From Cyanoderma ruficeps (Eukaryota; Chordata; Aves; Passeriformes; Timaliidae), in assembly GCA_008694505.1 (NCBI GenBank), contig VZDJ01007747.1:29492574-29556573 (forward strand): a stretch of 64,000 nucleotides of DNA. The letters run 5' to 3'. The translations under genes and the position numbers were made by a program. Each line of letters begins with the position of its first letter. Position 1 is the stretch's first letter. The notes below the pieces were generated by a model, which saw nothing but the letters and a program-made list of their open reading frames with translations, was not told where the DNA came from and did no database searches. Of the stretch, positions 22,833 to 37,000 are shown in pieces.

Positions 22833-25800
22833 AGTATAGTTGCATTTCAGATTTTAGTTTAAAAAGTAATTCCTTATGCCAAGGAATTCTCTGGCTGAAT
22901 CCTTACCACCATGATCATTTCCAGCTCTGATGGGTTTCCCATTCACTGGAGCTGAGTATACAAGTGGATGAAAAGGTGATTTCACAGGCCCACAAGGAAA
23001 GTGTATTTCATTTTTAGTGTATGCTAAGGGTTGGGCATCGGTATTCAGTTCTGGCTTTCTCCTCCATAATAAAGAAGGATGGAGGCATTTTGCTAACACT
23101 GAAGTTTAGTTTCTGCAGAACCTTGGTAGTGTATGAGATGATGGAGCGTCAGATTCTTGGGCAGTATTTTTTGTTGATGTGAATGAGGCTACCCTGAGTT
23201 TACAGAGGATCTAGCTGTGTAAATCCTTCAAACTTAAAATTTGCTACACCAAGTGATTTCTACTGCTTCATCTCATAAGTCATAAGAAATACTGCTATGA
23301 TTATTTTTTTCTTGTAACATCTGAAGCCCTGAATACAAACTCATCTTTCACTCTGACACTATACCAGGCAGGTCACCATGTGATTGAAATGTAAAATAAT
23401 ATCATGTAATCAAAATAAATTTCTTGTGAACCAGTCAGCTCCCCCCCTCCCATCATGTGGACTAACATAATAGAGCCTACAGTCATGTGACTGTAATTTT
23501 GATAAGATTCCAGCAGACATCAAAATTTATTATGTCAAAGTTGTTAAAAGAAAAAATGCTGTAAGGAAGCATAATTACTGACTGTCTTTTTTCAGACCAT
23601 ATTCACTTGCATATGATCATTGTCTGTAAATAAAAAATAGGCTTTGATGGATTTTATTAAGAAAAGACTGAATTTCTTCTGGGCTTTTACTATTTTGTGT
23701 ACATGACAGTCTTGACAACTGTGTACCGATCGTTATGTTCTTATAACAATCAGGTGGGAGACTGATAAGACTAAGAGACAGGTAAGACATAATAAATTAA
23801 AGGTTTAATAATGTTGCTTGTCAAGGTATTACTAACTAAATAAGATCTGGCTTGTAATTTATTTGGCGTATTTATATTAAGTGGGAATTACACTTAGAGA
23901 TTTGTATAGTTGACTTGCTTTGCACCTTTTAAAAAATAGATTAACTTTTAAATTGTGTGTTATTTGCTGTAAATAACAATGATTAGTTTGGTTCAGGCGT
24001 AGGATGAGAGAATCAACAAAGTGGAACAAGAACCCTGTCAGATGAGCAGCACCATCATCTTTTACAGTTTATGTTGGCAGTTAAATTAAGGGTTTTTCTG
24101 TTCCCCATAGAGAGGAGTTCTCTGGGTTTGCAGTAGAGTTGGTGTGTTCTTCGTGATGTACGTTTAAGCTTGGCATTATCAGCAGTTTCCTGAAGCAGCT
24201 GTACAACACACAATGTTCTTCTGCATAAGCATTTTGCGGGGAAGGTTACAGAAGCATCCAGAGCCACTCATGAGGAAGCTAACCTTAGACTAAAGTAAAA
24301 GAAGGGCAGAAGTGGTTTTTTATTGATGATGCACTAACCCACTGGGTTTAAACTATGCCTTCTGGTTGACTACTTGGTTTATTTGAAGCCCAAAACATGC
24401 AAGTCACTGACCAAACATAATGGTAGTCTAGCAATAAGAAAGGTAAATAAAATACATGGAGTTTTTATCCTTCAGCACTTCTGTTATCCTTGCTGGAGTT
24501 ACAGCTAAGGATCTTTACGCAATCCAAACAGGTGTTGGTGTTGGAAGAAAATAGAACAGTGGATGGTGTTCGGGTTTATTTTTTTTTTGGAGAGAAGTCA
24601 ACTTCTGTTGCAGGTGTAAGTTTTGAAAAATATAAACAAGAAGCAGACTCCGTGTAACTGTACCATCAATTAAGTTGGTTTAATAGCATTTCAACTTGTT
24701 GTTAATAAAGCAAACATTTACTAATCTTATCTCTTGTAAGCAGGAAGGAAGTTACAGTGCACAGTAATGCACACTGCTGTCAGGAAAAGTGGTTTATAAT
24801 ATCATATGATATAATTTGCAGTGAAGCAAAACCAGCAAATTGCTATGTGGGAGCATTCTTTATCCTCTTGATTTCACTTCTTTCCCTCCATTCCCCCTTG
24901 CTAGCTTTATTGTTGTTGGTGTTCATTTCCCTAGTTTTCTGCATCCTTAGCATTTCCATTTGTAATCTGCTTGGATATCAACAGCCTGGATGTTCCAAGA
25001 TCATACCACTGGAAAACTGATAAGATGGAGGATAAATGGTGTGAACTGTCCTTCGCTTGGGTTTTTTTCTGTCTTTTCCCTGGATTGAACTACTTTGAGG
25101 AGCAATCAGCATTAATGTTTAATTGTACTCCAAGGAATGCTCTGGTATCATCAAGACTGACAAATGATGGTCTGAGGAATGAGGGCACTTGCTGAAAAAT
25201 TTAATTTGTCTGTCAGTTTTAAAAAGTTGAATATTACTGATTGATTTTCTTGTCTCACGTGTCTTCCCCCTTTGCCCTTGAATCTTCTTGTACCAATCTC
25301 AGTATTGCCCAATGAGAAGAAGGCTCTTTGCTTTTAAGAGAAGCCTAATTCTTGAGTAAATGGAGATTTTTAACGAGTTGATTAGGTCCCTAAACAAGCA
25401 AACTTCCTGGAGCTGGAACATGCTTAGCAATTCACAAATCAGCCTGCTAATATTTAAATATAATGAACTTTGGGATTTTGTTAAAAATTAATAGCCAAGA
25501 GAGTGTGGGAGGAGTTTGGAGTGCTGGATCACAATTGCTGCAGTTTCCCGCTGCTGTTGTGTCAAAGAGAATGAATTGCTGATTAATTCTATAGTTTTGC
25601 ATGCAATAGTGATTTCTGAAAACATTCCCCACCTCCTTTGTCTGGAAACGATCCCATAGTCTGCTGACATTTGAAAGAATATACAGCTTATCTGTTGTGA
25701 AGTCCACTGAAAAATAAATTACTATTCACATGTTAAATATAGGGGCAGTTGGTCTTTTTATACTACTGCAGTAATTCTGTGAGGAAAATTTTAATGATGA

Positions 25801-28800
25801 AAATGAAAAAAAGTTAAAATAGTCATAATTTACTGCTTTAGTCTGCAGGGCAGCTGTTTTCTGCCTCTATCTGTATTCTAATAAGTCTTTTAAATGAAGA
25901 GATTTATGAGATTATTTTAATTTTGATGTCTTTTTAATGCTTCATGCATTTTAAATACAACCTTTTAATAGTTTTTGAGATTGAAGAATTTAATTTTATT
26001 TTATACAGCAGAAATAAATGTATTCTCAGGAGACCGCACAATTATTACTGCTTTTTAAACATTTTTTTAAAAACCCAACATGTCTGGCATATAATACTAT
26101 AGTATCAACCAGCAGTGCTACACTCAGTTTCAAATGCAAAGCAGCATTGGAGTTTGAGGGGCACTCTGGCTAGTAAGGATACTTTAAAAGAAAAACCAGC
26201 AAAACTCTGCATGCTGCGGGCAGTAACCTGTTCACAGAGTTGCACAGGATGCTCGTGCTGTAAAGGCAGGATTCTGAATTCTCTGAATGCAGCACAGTAG
26301 ATGTGATTGTGCTGTGTTAGGTGCCTGCACATCCTCACTGTGCTGCTGCTGCAGCGTGTCGAGGCCAGTCCCCAGAGTGGCTGCATGGCTCTGTGGTGGA
26401 ACAGCCCCAGCCACCTCCCTGGTGTCATCTCTCAGCTGCACAGGAGTCTGATTCTTCCTCAGCTCACACAGAACTCCTCTCTGCAAAATGTTGGTGCCTT
26501 CTACTTTTGCTTTGGTTGCAAGCTGTTACAGCAGGCATATTTTGCATAAGAGCAGAATAAAATGTATTAAAAGCTTTAAAGAAGTAGAAGGGAGTGGCAG
26601 ACTCTTGCCTAATTTTAGCCATCTGAAAATGAGGTATTAAGCTAGTCACAGATCTTTTCAGAGTGTAGGTAGCAGGCCTGACTTGGAAGGGCATGGTGCA
26701 TGTTTTAAATGTGGCTGGGAAATGTTAAGCAGCTATAGACTGGCAGTGAGGATGGTGGTGTGTTGGGTAGCACAGGGGCTGGCAGGGCATAAACAGTCAG
26801 AGGCAATTCTGTGCTGCTGCCTACATAGTCCTACCTCTGCAGTCTTTAAAGCAGTAGCAGAAGTGGCTCTACAGCTGGCACCTGCTCCTGTAGCCCTCAG
26901 TATTGTGGTTGTCATGTCTAATTATTATATATTAAAATCTATCTTTTTTACAGTGTTTGAGAGAGTGTGCTCTTCAGGCTCCATCAGTTCTGTTTGCTGC
27001 AGAGGGCACAGGACTTAGCTCCATGCTGGTGCCATGCTTAGGTAATCTCTGTGTGGGTACCTGGGGAGTGTGCAAATGCAGCAGTTGGAGCCACTGTTGC
27101 TGTAGTTATTCACATGAATGCTCCTCTTTTAGGCATAAGAACTACTCTTGTCCTCCTGAAATACTTAGGTTGAGATTTGCCTAGGTCCAAGATGTTGGGC
27201 ACATGAGAGGTCAGGGAAGAACCCTAAGTATTTTGAAAGAACATCTTCCAAATCATACTTTCTACCTTACCTTTCAGAAGAAAATTGGATGGAAACTTAG
27301 GAGATCCATTGGGATTTCATAATTAAAGGAAGGCTTTAATTAGGCTCAGGAAAAGTTTTATCTGCAAATGTTAAAAGCTCACAGAGGAAAGGAGGAAAGA
27401 CCATATTTTCTTCCCAAGAGCCTACACATCTGGGCATGATTGAAAATAATGTGAGATAGAAACTTGGCCTGAAGTGATAGGCTGGTTTTCTGCACCATGC
27501 TTATATGTAGTCTTGTCACTGTAAGATGGTTTGGGTTGATAAGTCCATAGTGTTCAACCTTACAAGAGTAAACATCAGCCATGGGAACTCATACTCAAAT
27601 GAGTAAAATTGGAGAGAAAATTGTGGTTCCTCTGTGGCCATATTACAGAAACGGAAATTTCTGCATGACATGCTGCTCATGGCACCTGGACGTCCTACTT
27701 CACATGCATCTGTGACAGCAGGTACCTGGATCAATCAGTGACACCACATACACAAACCATTATGTTTTAGTCATGAAATACAACTGCTAAGTAACTCAGT
27801 CAACTGAATGTCCCTGGTTTTCATACTAATTCCTCTGTTGTGGTATTGCAGGGTTCTGAGATTTTTAGAAGGTTAAAACATAAGGCTTGGGAAAAGTAAT
27901 CTGGTAATTATCAGAGAAGGAATAAAATAGGAAATGAGTAAAAGCAGGCAAGAGCCAGTAACTATCTTTCCAGCTGGTTCTCCATATTTTGAGCATTTCT
28001 AACTTGATCTGCCTTGCGTTAGTCAGGCTAAAGCAACAATCTCGGCTGTGCATGCATATGAAATTTCAGCTACCACACTTTAGGTTTGTAATTAAGAAAT
28101 TAATTAAAATACTGTACAGTTTACTGCACAGCCTGTCAAGAGAAGGGCAGTTTACAAGATTTTCCACATGTGTGCTATAAATTCAATGCTGCAGATAACA
28201 CAGAATCATATTCACACTGACATTAAAAGTTACCCTCTTCCTGCAGAGGAGTTATCATGAAAAATTATTGTGAAGGATTGGTAATAAAATAATTTTCTCA
28301 GCAGAAACCAAACCACTAAGAATGAACATTCTAACACTGGAAGACTAAATGTCAAGGGTGAGGTGAGAGGAAGAAAGAAGTGTAAAAAACCAAACCAACA
28401 AACAGCCCCCAAACTTCTGAATTTGTCTGCAGTTTCCTGAGGTTGCTGATGAACTGCTGTTAACCTTCCATTGATGCCCCTTCAATTGCAGTATGTTAGA
28501 ATTCAAAAGTACAAGTCTGAAAGTTGTAATTCAGTTTTATACCATTACTGGACGCATTGATACCATTGCCAGTTACTTATTGTAACACCTGCAATTTCAT
28601 TGTCTACCAGATTGAGTTTAAGTTAGCTGAAGATACTGAAAAAGACACGTTTTTGCAGTTTCCAGGTTGAGACTTGTTTCACTTTGATTAAAATTATTTC
28701 CCCCTTTTATGTGTTACCATGCAAAATAATGGATAAATACTTGAGATAGTACTGCTTATTAAAGTAGTCTCTCATAATGTTTAAGGTATCCTTTTGAAAA

Positions 28801-28860
28801 ACAGCATGTATAAAAATATTGGCATATAACTTCACTTCCCATGTTTCCAGTTATGAAGAT
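22833..28860. other. unannotated DNA, no gene seen
   Basis: There are no recognisable exons, RNA genes or transposons. Between about 26100 and 27180 the DNA is richer in GC but not in CpG, and many overlapping frames of 60-111 codons are open on both strands, which points to composition, not coding. At about 25330-25440 and 24750-24840 the sequence has the mixed AT-rich, homeobox-motif-like texture of conserved non-coding DNA, but nothing specific can be named. Confidence 0.45.
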
Positions 28861-28884
28861 AAAGAAAGAAAGAAAGAAAGAAGG
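28861..28884. repeat. AAAG tetranucleotide microsatellite
   Basis: Five perfect AAAG units run to the AAGG edge, a simple tetranucleotide repeat. Confidence 0.85.
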
Positions 28885-31800
28885 CAGTGATTTATAAGTA
28901 CTGAGTGGTATTGGTGAAACTTTCTCTCTCTTGCCCTATTAAAACTGTCAGGTGTTTATGCCTGTCTTGAGAGTTATTGCCAAAAATCATGCTGCAAAGG
29001 CCAGAGAAAAAGCAGAATAAGGTAGTACAAGTAGGAAAATTTAAATAAAAAACCCAGAAATTGTGGCAGACAAAATCAGGTATTAGCCTTTTGTATCTTC
29101 TTGTTATCAACAGGAATTGAATTAAATTTTGCAGTATAGTAAATCAGTGATCTCTTTTTCAAGGAAGCTTCATCACAGTGTTGAAGCTTTGTAGATTTCT
29201 GAAGAAATGCAAAGCATGTGAATTGGGATAACCACCTGAAATATGAGGGCGCTCTTACCTTCCCACTGCATCTCAATAGCAACACAGTTGAATGATGCCA
29301 TTCCAGGAGAGTGCACTGGAGGAAGGTGATAGGTTGTTACAGGAAGGGCATTGGTGTTAAACTGAAATCTGCCACCTGTGTGCAAGTCAATTAATGATTG
29401 GAATTACTTCTCTTTGTGAGTTACAGCAGTGTGCCACGGCGCAGACTTTTGCCTTCTGAGTGAAACTGTACTGCAACCAAACACCATCTCTGACCCCCTG
29501 AAAACTGCCCCCTAGACTGTTTGGAAATTGTGCTGCTGTCAATACTGTTGCATAAATTGTCCTAAAACAGTCAGGCGAATTCCAGCACACGAGTGGGGGA
29601 TTCTGTACCTGCTGGCCTAGAGAACTAGTGTGTTTTTGTTGAAGTGACATTGGTGTATAAGAGGGGAATTGAGAGCTCCTTCTGTTTGGGCATTCCAGTG
29701 GATACCAGGGCACAGCCAGATGCCAGAATTGGTATTATTTGATCATTCTTTTTTTTTTGCTTGAATATTGAGCTTTTGCTGTTCCAGAGCATATATACTT
29801 GCTATTAGCATTCTGTGTACCACTGTTTTATCTGTCAGTATTAAGACACATAGAAAGAAAAGAAACAGTAAAATGCAGTATCAGATGTATTAGCATAGAC
29901 TGCATAGAAAGTTGAGGGGAAATACGGATCATCCCATCTTTGGATCCAGAACTATTGCTTCTTCTCTCACAGGAGCAAGCATAGAAATGGAATAGGAACA
30001 AAATCTTCTTTTTCTCAAATGCTAAGAAATACAAACTGGCTGAAGTATCTTCATTCTTCCTTGGAACCTCTCGGGAAGTAAGAAGGGAAGGCCATTTGTG
30101 ATACAATGACTGACACTGCTGCTGATGCATGGTTCTTACTGGATCAATGTCTTGATTGCTGAAGACTGATTATAATTTATTGTTAAATTCATGTATGAAA
30201 TGTGTAATGTTGGAAGTGGTATAGTGTGTTTTCTGCAATTTGCAAAGGTCTAAGTGACTTAGTGACAGCCTGCTTCAAGAAACTGCCTTTCCTCCTCTCT
30301 CTGGCTTTCAGTTTGGATCACTTGGGTGTTAGACTTGCTGTGAGGGGGAGGAAAGGTTCAAATAATAAAGTAATCTCTTCAAGAGTCTCTTTATTTTGGA
30401 ATATTTTTACCTTCCATCAGGGCTCTTACAGACTTAGATGGTTACTCATTAAGTGACAAGAGAGAGAGAAGTTGTTAGGATCCATTTATTGTGTATCTCC
30501 TTGCCATGAATATGATTCAAAAGCTCCCCTTTGGGTTTGATGAACTTCTTTTTGGAGCTTTTTAAGGCCAAAATACTCTCAAGCAAATCATATACCATCC
30601 TAGATAATGAAATATAAATGAACACATTGAACATCAAAAACTTGATAGCTATTTGTGAAACAGTTGAGGGGCCTTTGTTAAGTACTACACTCTTCACTAC
30701 ATTACCAGATCTATTTATTTTGTGTGCATGTAATGATGCAGTAAAGATGATGCCTGAAACACTGAAGTACAATGAGGAGTTCCTAGTGTTCTGCAAGCAA
30801 GGTAAAGGCACTTTGTATGATTGCCCCAGAGTATATGCAAGATATGGAAAATAAAATGAATTAAATAAAGAGTGGCAGATGACTAAGTTCTGGATATTGC
30901 TAGGTGAATTTATTAATTGCTAATAGAGCACCAAGCCATGAATTACTCAGTCATTGCCATGTTTTCAGTTTTATGACTTTCCTCTTAAATACAGGTTTTT
31001 TAGGAATTAATCAAATGTCACTGGGCAGTGAATTATACAGAAACAAATTTATAATTATGAATACTGGTTTTTCATAATAAATTATGACTTTAAAAGGATG
31101 CTGTCAAGATATTTTTCATTGTTTCAGCGTGACTTTTTTTGCTGTTTTCTGTGATAAGCCCTTGTACTCTGGATAAAGAAAGCTGTCACATTCATTTCTT
31201 CTTTTTGCTTGATAGTGTGTGAAAGAAAATTGTTATTGTTGGTTTTCATACCATAAAGTTCCTATATTTCAGTAAAACAATAGAATATTTTGCTTACTTT
31301 AACATATTTATGTCATTTATGTTGCAACTACCTACATATGTAACCAGATACAACTACCTTCTGGTCACTTTAAGCATGCACTGTTTTTGAGAAAGGCTTG
31401 CCTTGGAAACCTCGGTTGTATCTGTTGGTCTTAAACACAGTCCTTGTCCTGCTGTAATCATGGAGCTGGATAGATCATGTCTGACCTGTCAAAATCAGTT
31501 TCATGCTCTGACAGCCTTTCTAAAAGTGGTTCTTATGCCTGTGGATTCTTATCTTATATTCCATGTTTGATCAGTAAAACATACTTTATAATGGTTAAAA
31601 GCATAAACTAATAAAGAAAGCCAAGAAACAGCTTATAACTCCAAGAACTCAAGTGTATGTGAAAGTACTTCCAGTGCCTTTGGTTTCACGTGAAAGGTCG
31701 TTTTTACTTTACTACATGATGAGTAAAATAAAGCTGAGTCTAAAATAAATTTTCTGTATTAGTCTTGGCAGCTTTTTCAAACAATAAATGGATAAGTGTG

Positions 31801-33837
31801 TCTCCTTGGGGCTATGCATGGTAAAACTGGGAACTAGGTACACCTTCAAATTTTTATGTTAATATTTATTTTTTAGAACTGTGTGCAGAAAACAGTGTTG
31901 TAGGTCTTGGTGCGCTGCTGTATTTGTTTCTAATAGGGTTTTCATTTAAGCATTATATTGTGTTAATATGTAGTGTCATAAAATGCAACATTATCCTTTT
32001 GATTTAGTTTTTCATGCTGTGATCAGGAGGTTAAAATACAAAGCAGTTTTAAATATAAAGAAAGTAATTTCTACTTTTTTGTTTCTGTATCTGTTTAGCT
32101 TCGGGCATGATCACATGTTTCAAATATTGCTATTTATGGTACTCAGATGTTTGTAGACATCTTAACACCATTAATAGTGCCTGCTTTAAGTCTTGTCTGG
32201 CTGAACTATATGCAACCAACTCTTGATTTTTTTCCTTTGTATGTCATATTGTAATGCCAAAATAAGAGTACAATGTGGAATTTCCTGCACCATCCAGTTG
32301 GTGCCTGCCCCGCCATCAGTCTGTTCCCTTCTTATAGCAAAAGGTGTGTTGCTAATCCTGGCCTCCTTTGTCCAGGCTGTACCTGGGCAGCCACAGGGAG
32401 CCCCACCAAAGTGATGAGCTGTGAGTTGTTGCCAAGAAGCCCAGCATGTCTCTGGAAACAGACAAATACTAAAGGCCAAGTTTGTAAAGGTGTGAGTAAG
32501 GCCCCTACAAACATTTCTGGGCACCTCACCGGAGCTGAGAGAAAGCATCGTGAGATAGCTGAATAGTGCCTGTCTGTAAAACTGTGTCTCCAGATCTTTC
32601 ATGTCCCAAATCAGATCTAGATATGTGACAGAGCCAGAGCGAACCTCTCCCCAGTTGCTGCATGAAACTGAAAAGTTGTTGGATTCATTAATGTGCTGTT
32701 ATAAATTTGTGTATTTAAATGGATGTATAATGTAGTCTGAACTGGGGATTCCATTTGTGTGGGAAATGTGAACAGCTTCAAGATGAGCAGGACTGAACTT
32801 CAGGAAGTATGATTAGTAACCTAATTTGAGGGGACACACAAAACATCAGATGGGGTCTGTTCCATTAGGGACATTGTAAATGCTTAACAAGGCTGTCTCT
32901 TTACCTTATCTCATTGTTTCCTTTCCTTGAATGTTTCTGAATGAAATGAATTGCGGTATTACTTGGATTGCCAATGTGATAAAGCCAAGCTGTTTTCCAA
33001 CAGCTGTATGTGGCATTTCTCCAAGCTAATTTTGGGATGGAGAAATTCCTTTTTCAGCAGCCAGTTCTTTTCTTTGATCAGCTGAAAAGCTGATGAGAAA
33101 AGGAGAGCTAGTAGGTGTGGAGGGCTGGCACTAGCACCACATAGAAGAGCACAGGAGAAACATGCAGCTCTAAGAGAAGATGTGAATAAAAATTTAAGAA
33201 ATGACATAGAAACGTGCCTTTCAAGACTAGTTAAGTGCTTAAAACTTCTTTCATGTAGCACTTGGGGCCTAAATGTAATTTTTCATAAGCAAATTGCATC
33301 TGAAATGACACGAGAACAGGATATTGCAGTGCAGTAATTCATGGCAGAAAGGTGCCATGTGATCCCTTTCAGGAATGCCTTCACAGGTTATGTTGTCTGT
33401 GTTAAAAATAACCTGCTAGTCTTTCTGTTGGACACCACCTGAGTGTATATGGACAGTTGATCTGTCCCTGCACTGTGGAAAACTGCTGCAGACAATCTAC
33501 TGGATGTTTATTCTTGAGGTGATTTTTGGTTTAAAGAAGGTGGATGTCTTCTGAACACTTTGCTCTGGGAAGATATGTCTTATAAGAAAATGTTTAACCA
33601 AGTCACGTTTTTTTTAAATCACTGTGTTAGTCATCCCAGTGATTATATGAGGAACACTTCAGGAGTATTTCACATACCATCAGCCTTGGCTCAGAGTAAC
33701 AATGAGGGTGAAGTATTAAAAACTGTGTGCCATGAAGACAGACATGGCTGCATTGTTACATAGAGAGATCATCTCAGTATTTGCTGTTGAATATATCTTT
33801 GCATTAATTCAGCTTGTTTCTGAGACAACACACTGGA
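28885..33837. other. unannotated DNA, no gene seen
   Basis: Nothing was identified. At 32186-32602 both strands are open for about 100-138 codons, but the translations match no family I know. The stretch 30890-31080 is AT-rich with several TTAATTG/AATTA motifs and could be non-coding regulatory DNA. That is only an impression. Confidence 0.45.
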
Positions 33838-34030
33838 AGAAAACATAATTTGAATTAATTATTTGCGCATATGGCATATGCCTGATGTCAGCTAATGCTG
33901 CATTAAGCATAGGCATGCTGGGCACACATTAAATAATAGAGTAAATATTTGTATTGTTTATGATAAACTAGTTCCTTATGCAGATCTTCTTTGTTTGTGT
34001 CTCAGTAAACATTCCCATTGGGCTTATTTA
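33838..34030. promoter_or_regulatory. candidate conserved non-coding element
   Basis: The block has the dense motif texture typical of vertebrate developmental enhancers: TTGAATTAATTATTTG (homeodomain core), ATTTGCGCAT (octamer-like), the repeated GCATATG at 33867-33880, TAATGCTGCATTAAGCAT, and GTAAATATTTGTATTG with TGTTTATGATAAAC (forkhead-like). There is no repeat signature, no open frame and no microsatellite. Conservation cannot be checked from one sequence, so this is a candidate only. Confidence 0.3.
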
Positions 34031-37000
34031 CTGTGATTCATATAGTGCAATATGTTAAGTGTTATAAAAAGTGTATGTTTAAATCTAAATTCTGCTACAA
34101 GACCTCACTGTGTTTTGAGAGCAATTGATGGTTTAGTAACACTTTAAAATAACATTGAGACCATTATGGCACCTTATTATTATATGAAATGTCTTGTTAA
34201 CATTAATCACAAAGGTTCATTTTGTGTCAGAAGTACTTCTATAGAAGTTCCATTGTGATCTAACTGTAATGAAACATACATTTATCTCAATATGTTTTGA
34301 AATATTCATGTCAAGTGATTATTTTAGGAAAGAGAATTAAATGCCCTGAAGTTGTGCAGGAGTTGAAGAAAGGATTCTAAAAAAAAGAACCAAAACCTAC
34401 AACCCCCAAACCAACAACCTCCACTAAAAAATAAAAAATGCTAAAATCAAGGATCCTCTGTAAGAAATTTAGGCACAAACCCCTGTCTTAATGAACATAA
34501 AAACGTGAACAAATTCTCTGGTTTTAGAGAATGGGAGAAGGCAAGAGTAGAGAGGTCTGGAGGAAAGTCCATTAAGTTTGGAGAGAAATCTTGATTTGAG
34601 CTTGGTTTGCTACTATCAATGAGGTCAAATAACTTTTAGATCTTAAGGAAGCCTAGTACCAGAATGGAGAGGCTGAAACCTTACTGGATGGTATGCATTT
34701 TTCACATTTTGTCTGCCCCAGCTGCAAATGGTTATTCCAAGGTGAGATTTCGGTGGGCCTTCCAGTGTTGACAAGCCTGATGCAATTGTCAGATGCCTCC
34801 TTTAGCGGTTGTCCTGTTGTGTCTGATTTGCAGATGCTTGTGCAGGCTGATGTGCTGGGCTTAGAGAAAATGGTGGGGCTGATTAGCTGTCCTGTCTGAG
34901 AAAAGGCTGATTTGTTGTGCTGTAGGGTTCTAAACAGGGACAGTAGCCCTTTGTCAAGGATTTCTGAGGCTACAGGATATCCAGAAATCTGGTGAATGAC
35001 CCAAACTGAAAGAAGGCAAGTTACTACTTTAGTTCCTGCTAAAGGCAAGTGTCTTTCCCTCACACTGGCACGCCAGGTGTGCTGTATGTGGTTGATTGGT
35101 AGCAATGGAGCATTGGTAGGGATGGAGCATACTCTCTGAGCTGCCTGTCCAAGTGTTCTTCCTCAGGCAGGCAGGTGACGGTGGCAGGGGATCAGTCTAC
35201 CAGCATCTATTGTTTTTATTGGCAATGGCTTTCAGGAAGATAAGCCCAAGAATCCAGGAGAGGCCATTCCCCTTTTGAGGAAAGATGGTGTGGGAACTTC
35301 AGCTACAAGATAAATTGGTGGACGTGTTCGTACCTCATGCTCTCCTGGAGATCATGATACTATGTGTGCATATTGATGTGAACTCGGGTATAATCATGCC
35401 TTCACTACTCCCTGTTATTTTTGTGTGCATATTTTTAAATGTGTAATATTTTACAATATGTTTATCAGAAAATGCCTGACAGAACCTGTGTCTAGATACT
35501 GAGACAAAAGACCAAAAATGACAATTCCCAAACCGAACACAAATAAATCCAGCAGTGTCATTTACTTATTAAGAAAAGAATAAGCATTAAAATAGGAGCA
35601 GTGCTATGATAAACTTGACTGCAGACTCAGCAGTCCAGCCTTGTAAATAAGATTCAGAAACAGTGTAACTGTTTGGAGAATACATGATTGAACTGAGGTC
35701 CCACTGCATAAATAAATGCAGTCTTCCCCTTCTCCATTATTGGGTCCCCCTTTTTCCTGGGCTGATACCCTTTAGTATATTGACATCACTATCACCACAT
35801 GTGCCTAAGATCTCCCACATTCTCAAAGAGCAGTATAGCCATTAGACTTCCAATTAATACAAACAAGAAAAAGCTCCTGATAACAAGTTTGCTTTTCACT
35901 CTACAGGCAGAAGGAGGAGAGGTGTAAGGAGAGGTTTGTGATGTTTACTGCTAATTCAGATATGCTGCAGTGAGAAAGAATTCTGCATTGGAGAGACAAT
36001 TATACTAAAATGGCCAAGGTGTTAACTGTTAATCATTCCACCTTCCCCAGAGCTTTTGAGCTGTTCGAGATCCACAGCACACATTTGGCAAGGCAGACGT
36101 AGATCTAAATCACTTCTGCAATCTCTGAATTTTGGAAGAAGAGATCACTTTTGCATATGAAGCCATCTCCAGAGGGCTGTGTGTGATGGCTTTTCTGAAT
36201 TTGATACTTCTGAAGGTGGAGTAGGAAAAACATTCCCTGATACCTGATCATGCCAGTAGGGAGTTCTAGATATGGCAGACAAGGGGTGTCTGTGGATGCC
36301 AGAGGCTGATCCAGTTTGAGGATAAGCAAAAAACTCTGACATAAATGCTGTGTAAACAATCTCATGCTATTTCTGTACTTGGTGTGTGTTGAAGTTGATT
36401 GTTTCCCAATTTTTCGGTATTTAGCCATGCCTGGTACAAAGTTGACAGTTATATTGGCTTCTTTAATTTATCCTTTATCACCAAAGTATTTTTTTCTGTA
36501 GGTTTTGTTAAGAACTTTATTAGAAATTATCCATCAAGGAAGTTGGGAAATGTGTCCTTACTACTAAGAATGCATAAAACAATTGTGTTGGATAGCCAAG
36601 TAAAATGCTGATAGGCAGTTAGTTTTGCACAGGGAGACATTAAGCACAGAGCAGTCTGTGTGACTGACCTGGCAAGGCACTGGTGTGCCCTGCCTTCGGT
36701 TTCTCTTTGGCTTCATAGCCAGCCAGGCACTTTGGCTTCTCATAGACATTTCCTTATTTTGCTCACCAGTCAGCCTACAGTGTGTGGCCTGCAGAATAAG
36801 CTCCTCATCAGTTTGTAAAAGAATCAGAGTTTGTTATTTAGGGGAAAATGGGGATTAAAATAAAAAAGATTGATTTTTTTTTCAGTGTCATTTGGGACTG
36901 ACTTATAATAAGATCCTGCTGCATTAGACAGTCTTTGCTTCGATTCTTGGCGACACTAGTTGGATTAGGAATGTCTAGCATGCAACTCAAATCCAGAGAT

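Noticed and set aside
26105..27184. cluster of overlapping open frames on both strands
   Set aside because: Many phases are open at once in GC-richer, CpG-poor DNA. This is a composition effect, with no protein similarity seen.
32186..32602. 138-codon minus frame and 97-codon plus frame over the same bases
   Set aside because: Both strands are open and neither translation resembles a known protein. There is no exon or pseudogene evidence.
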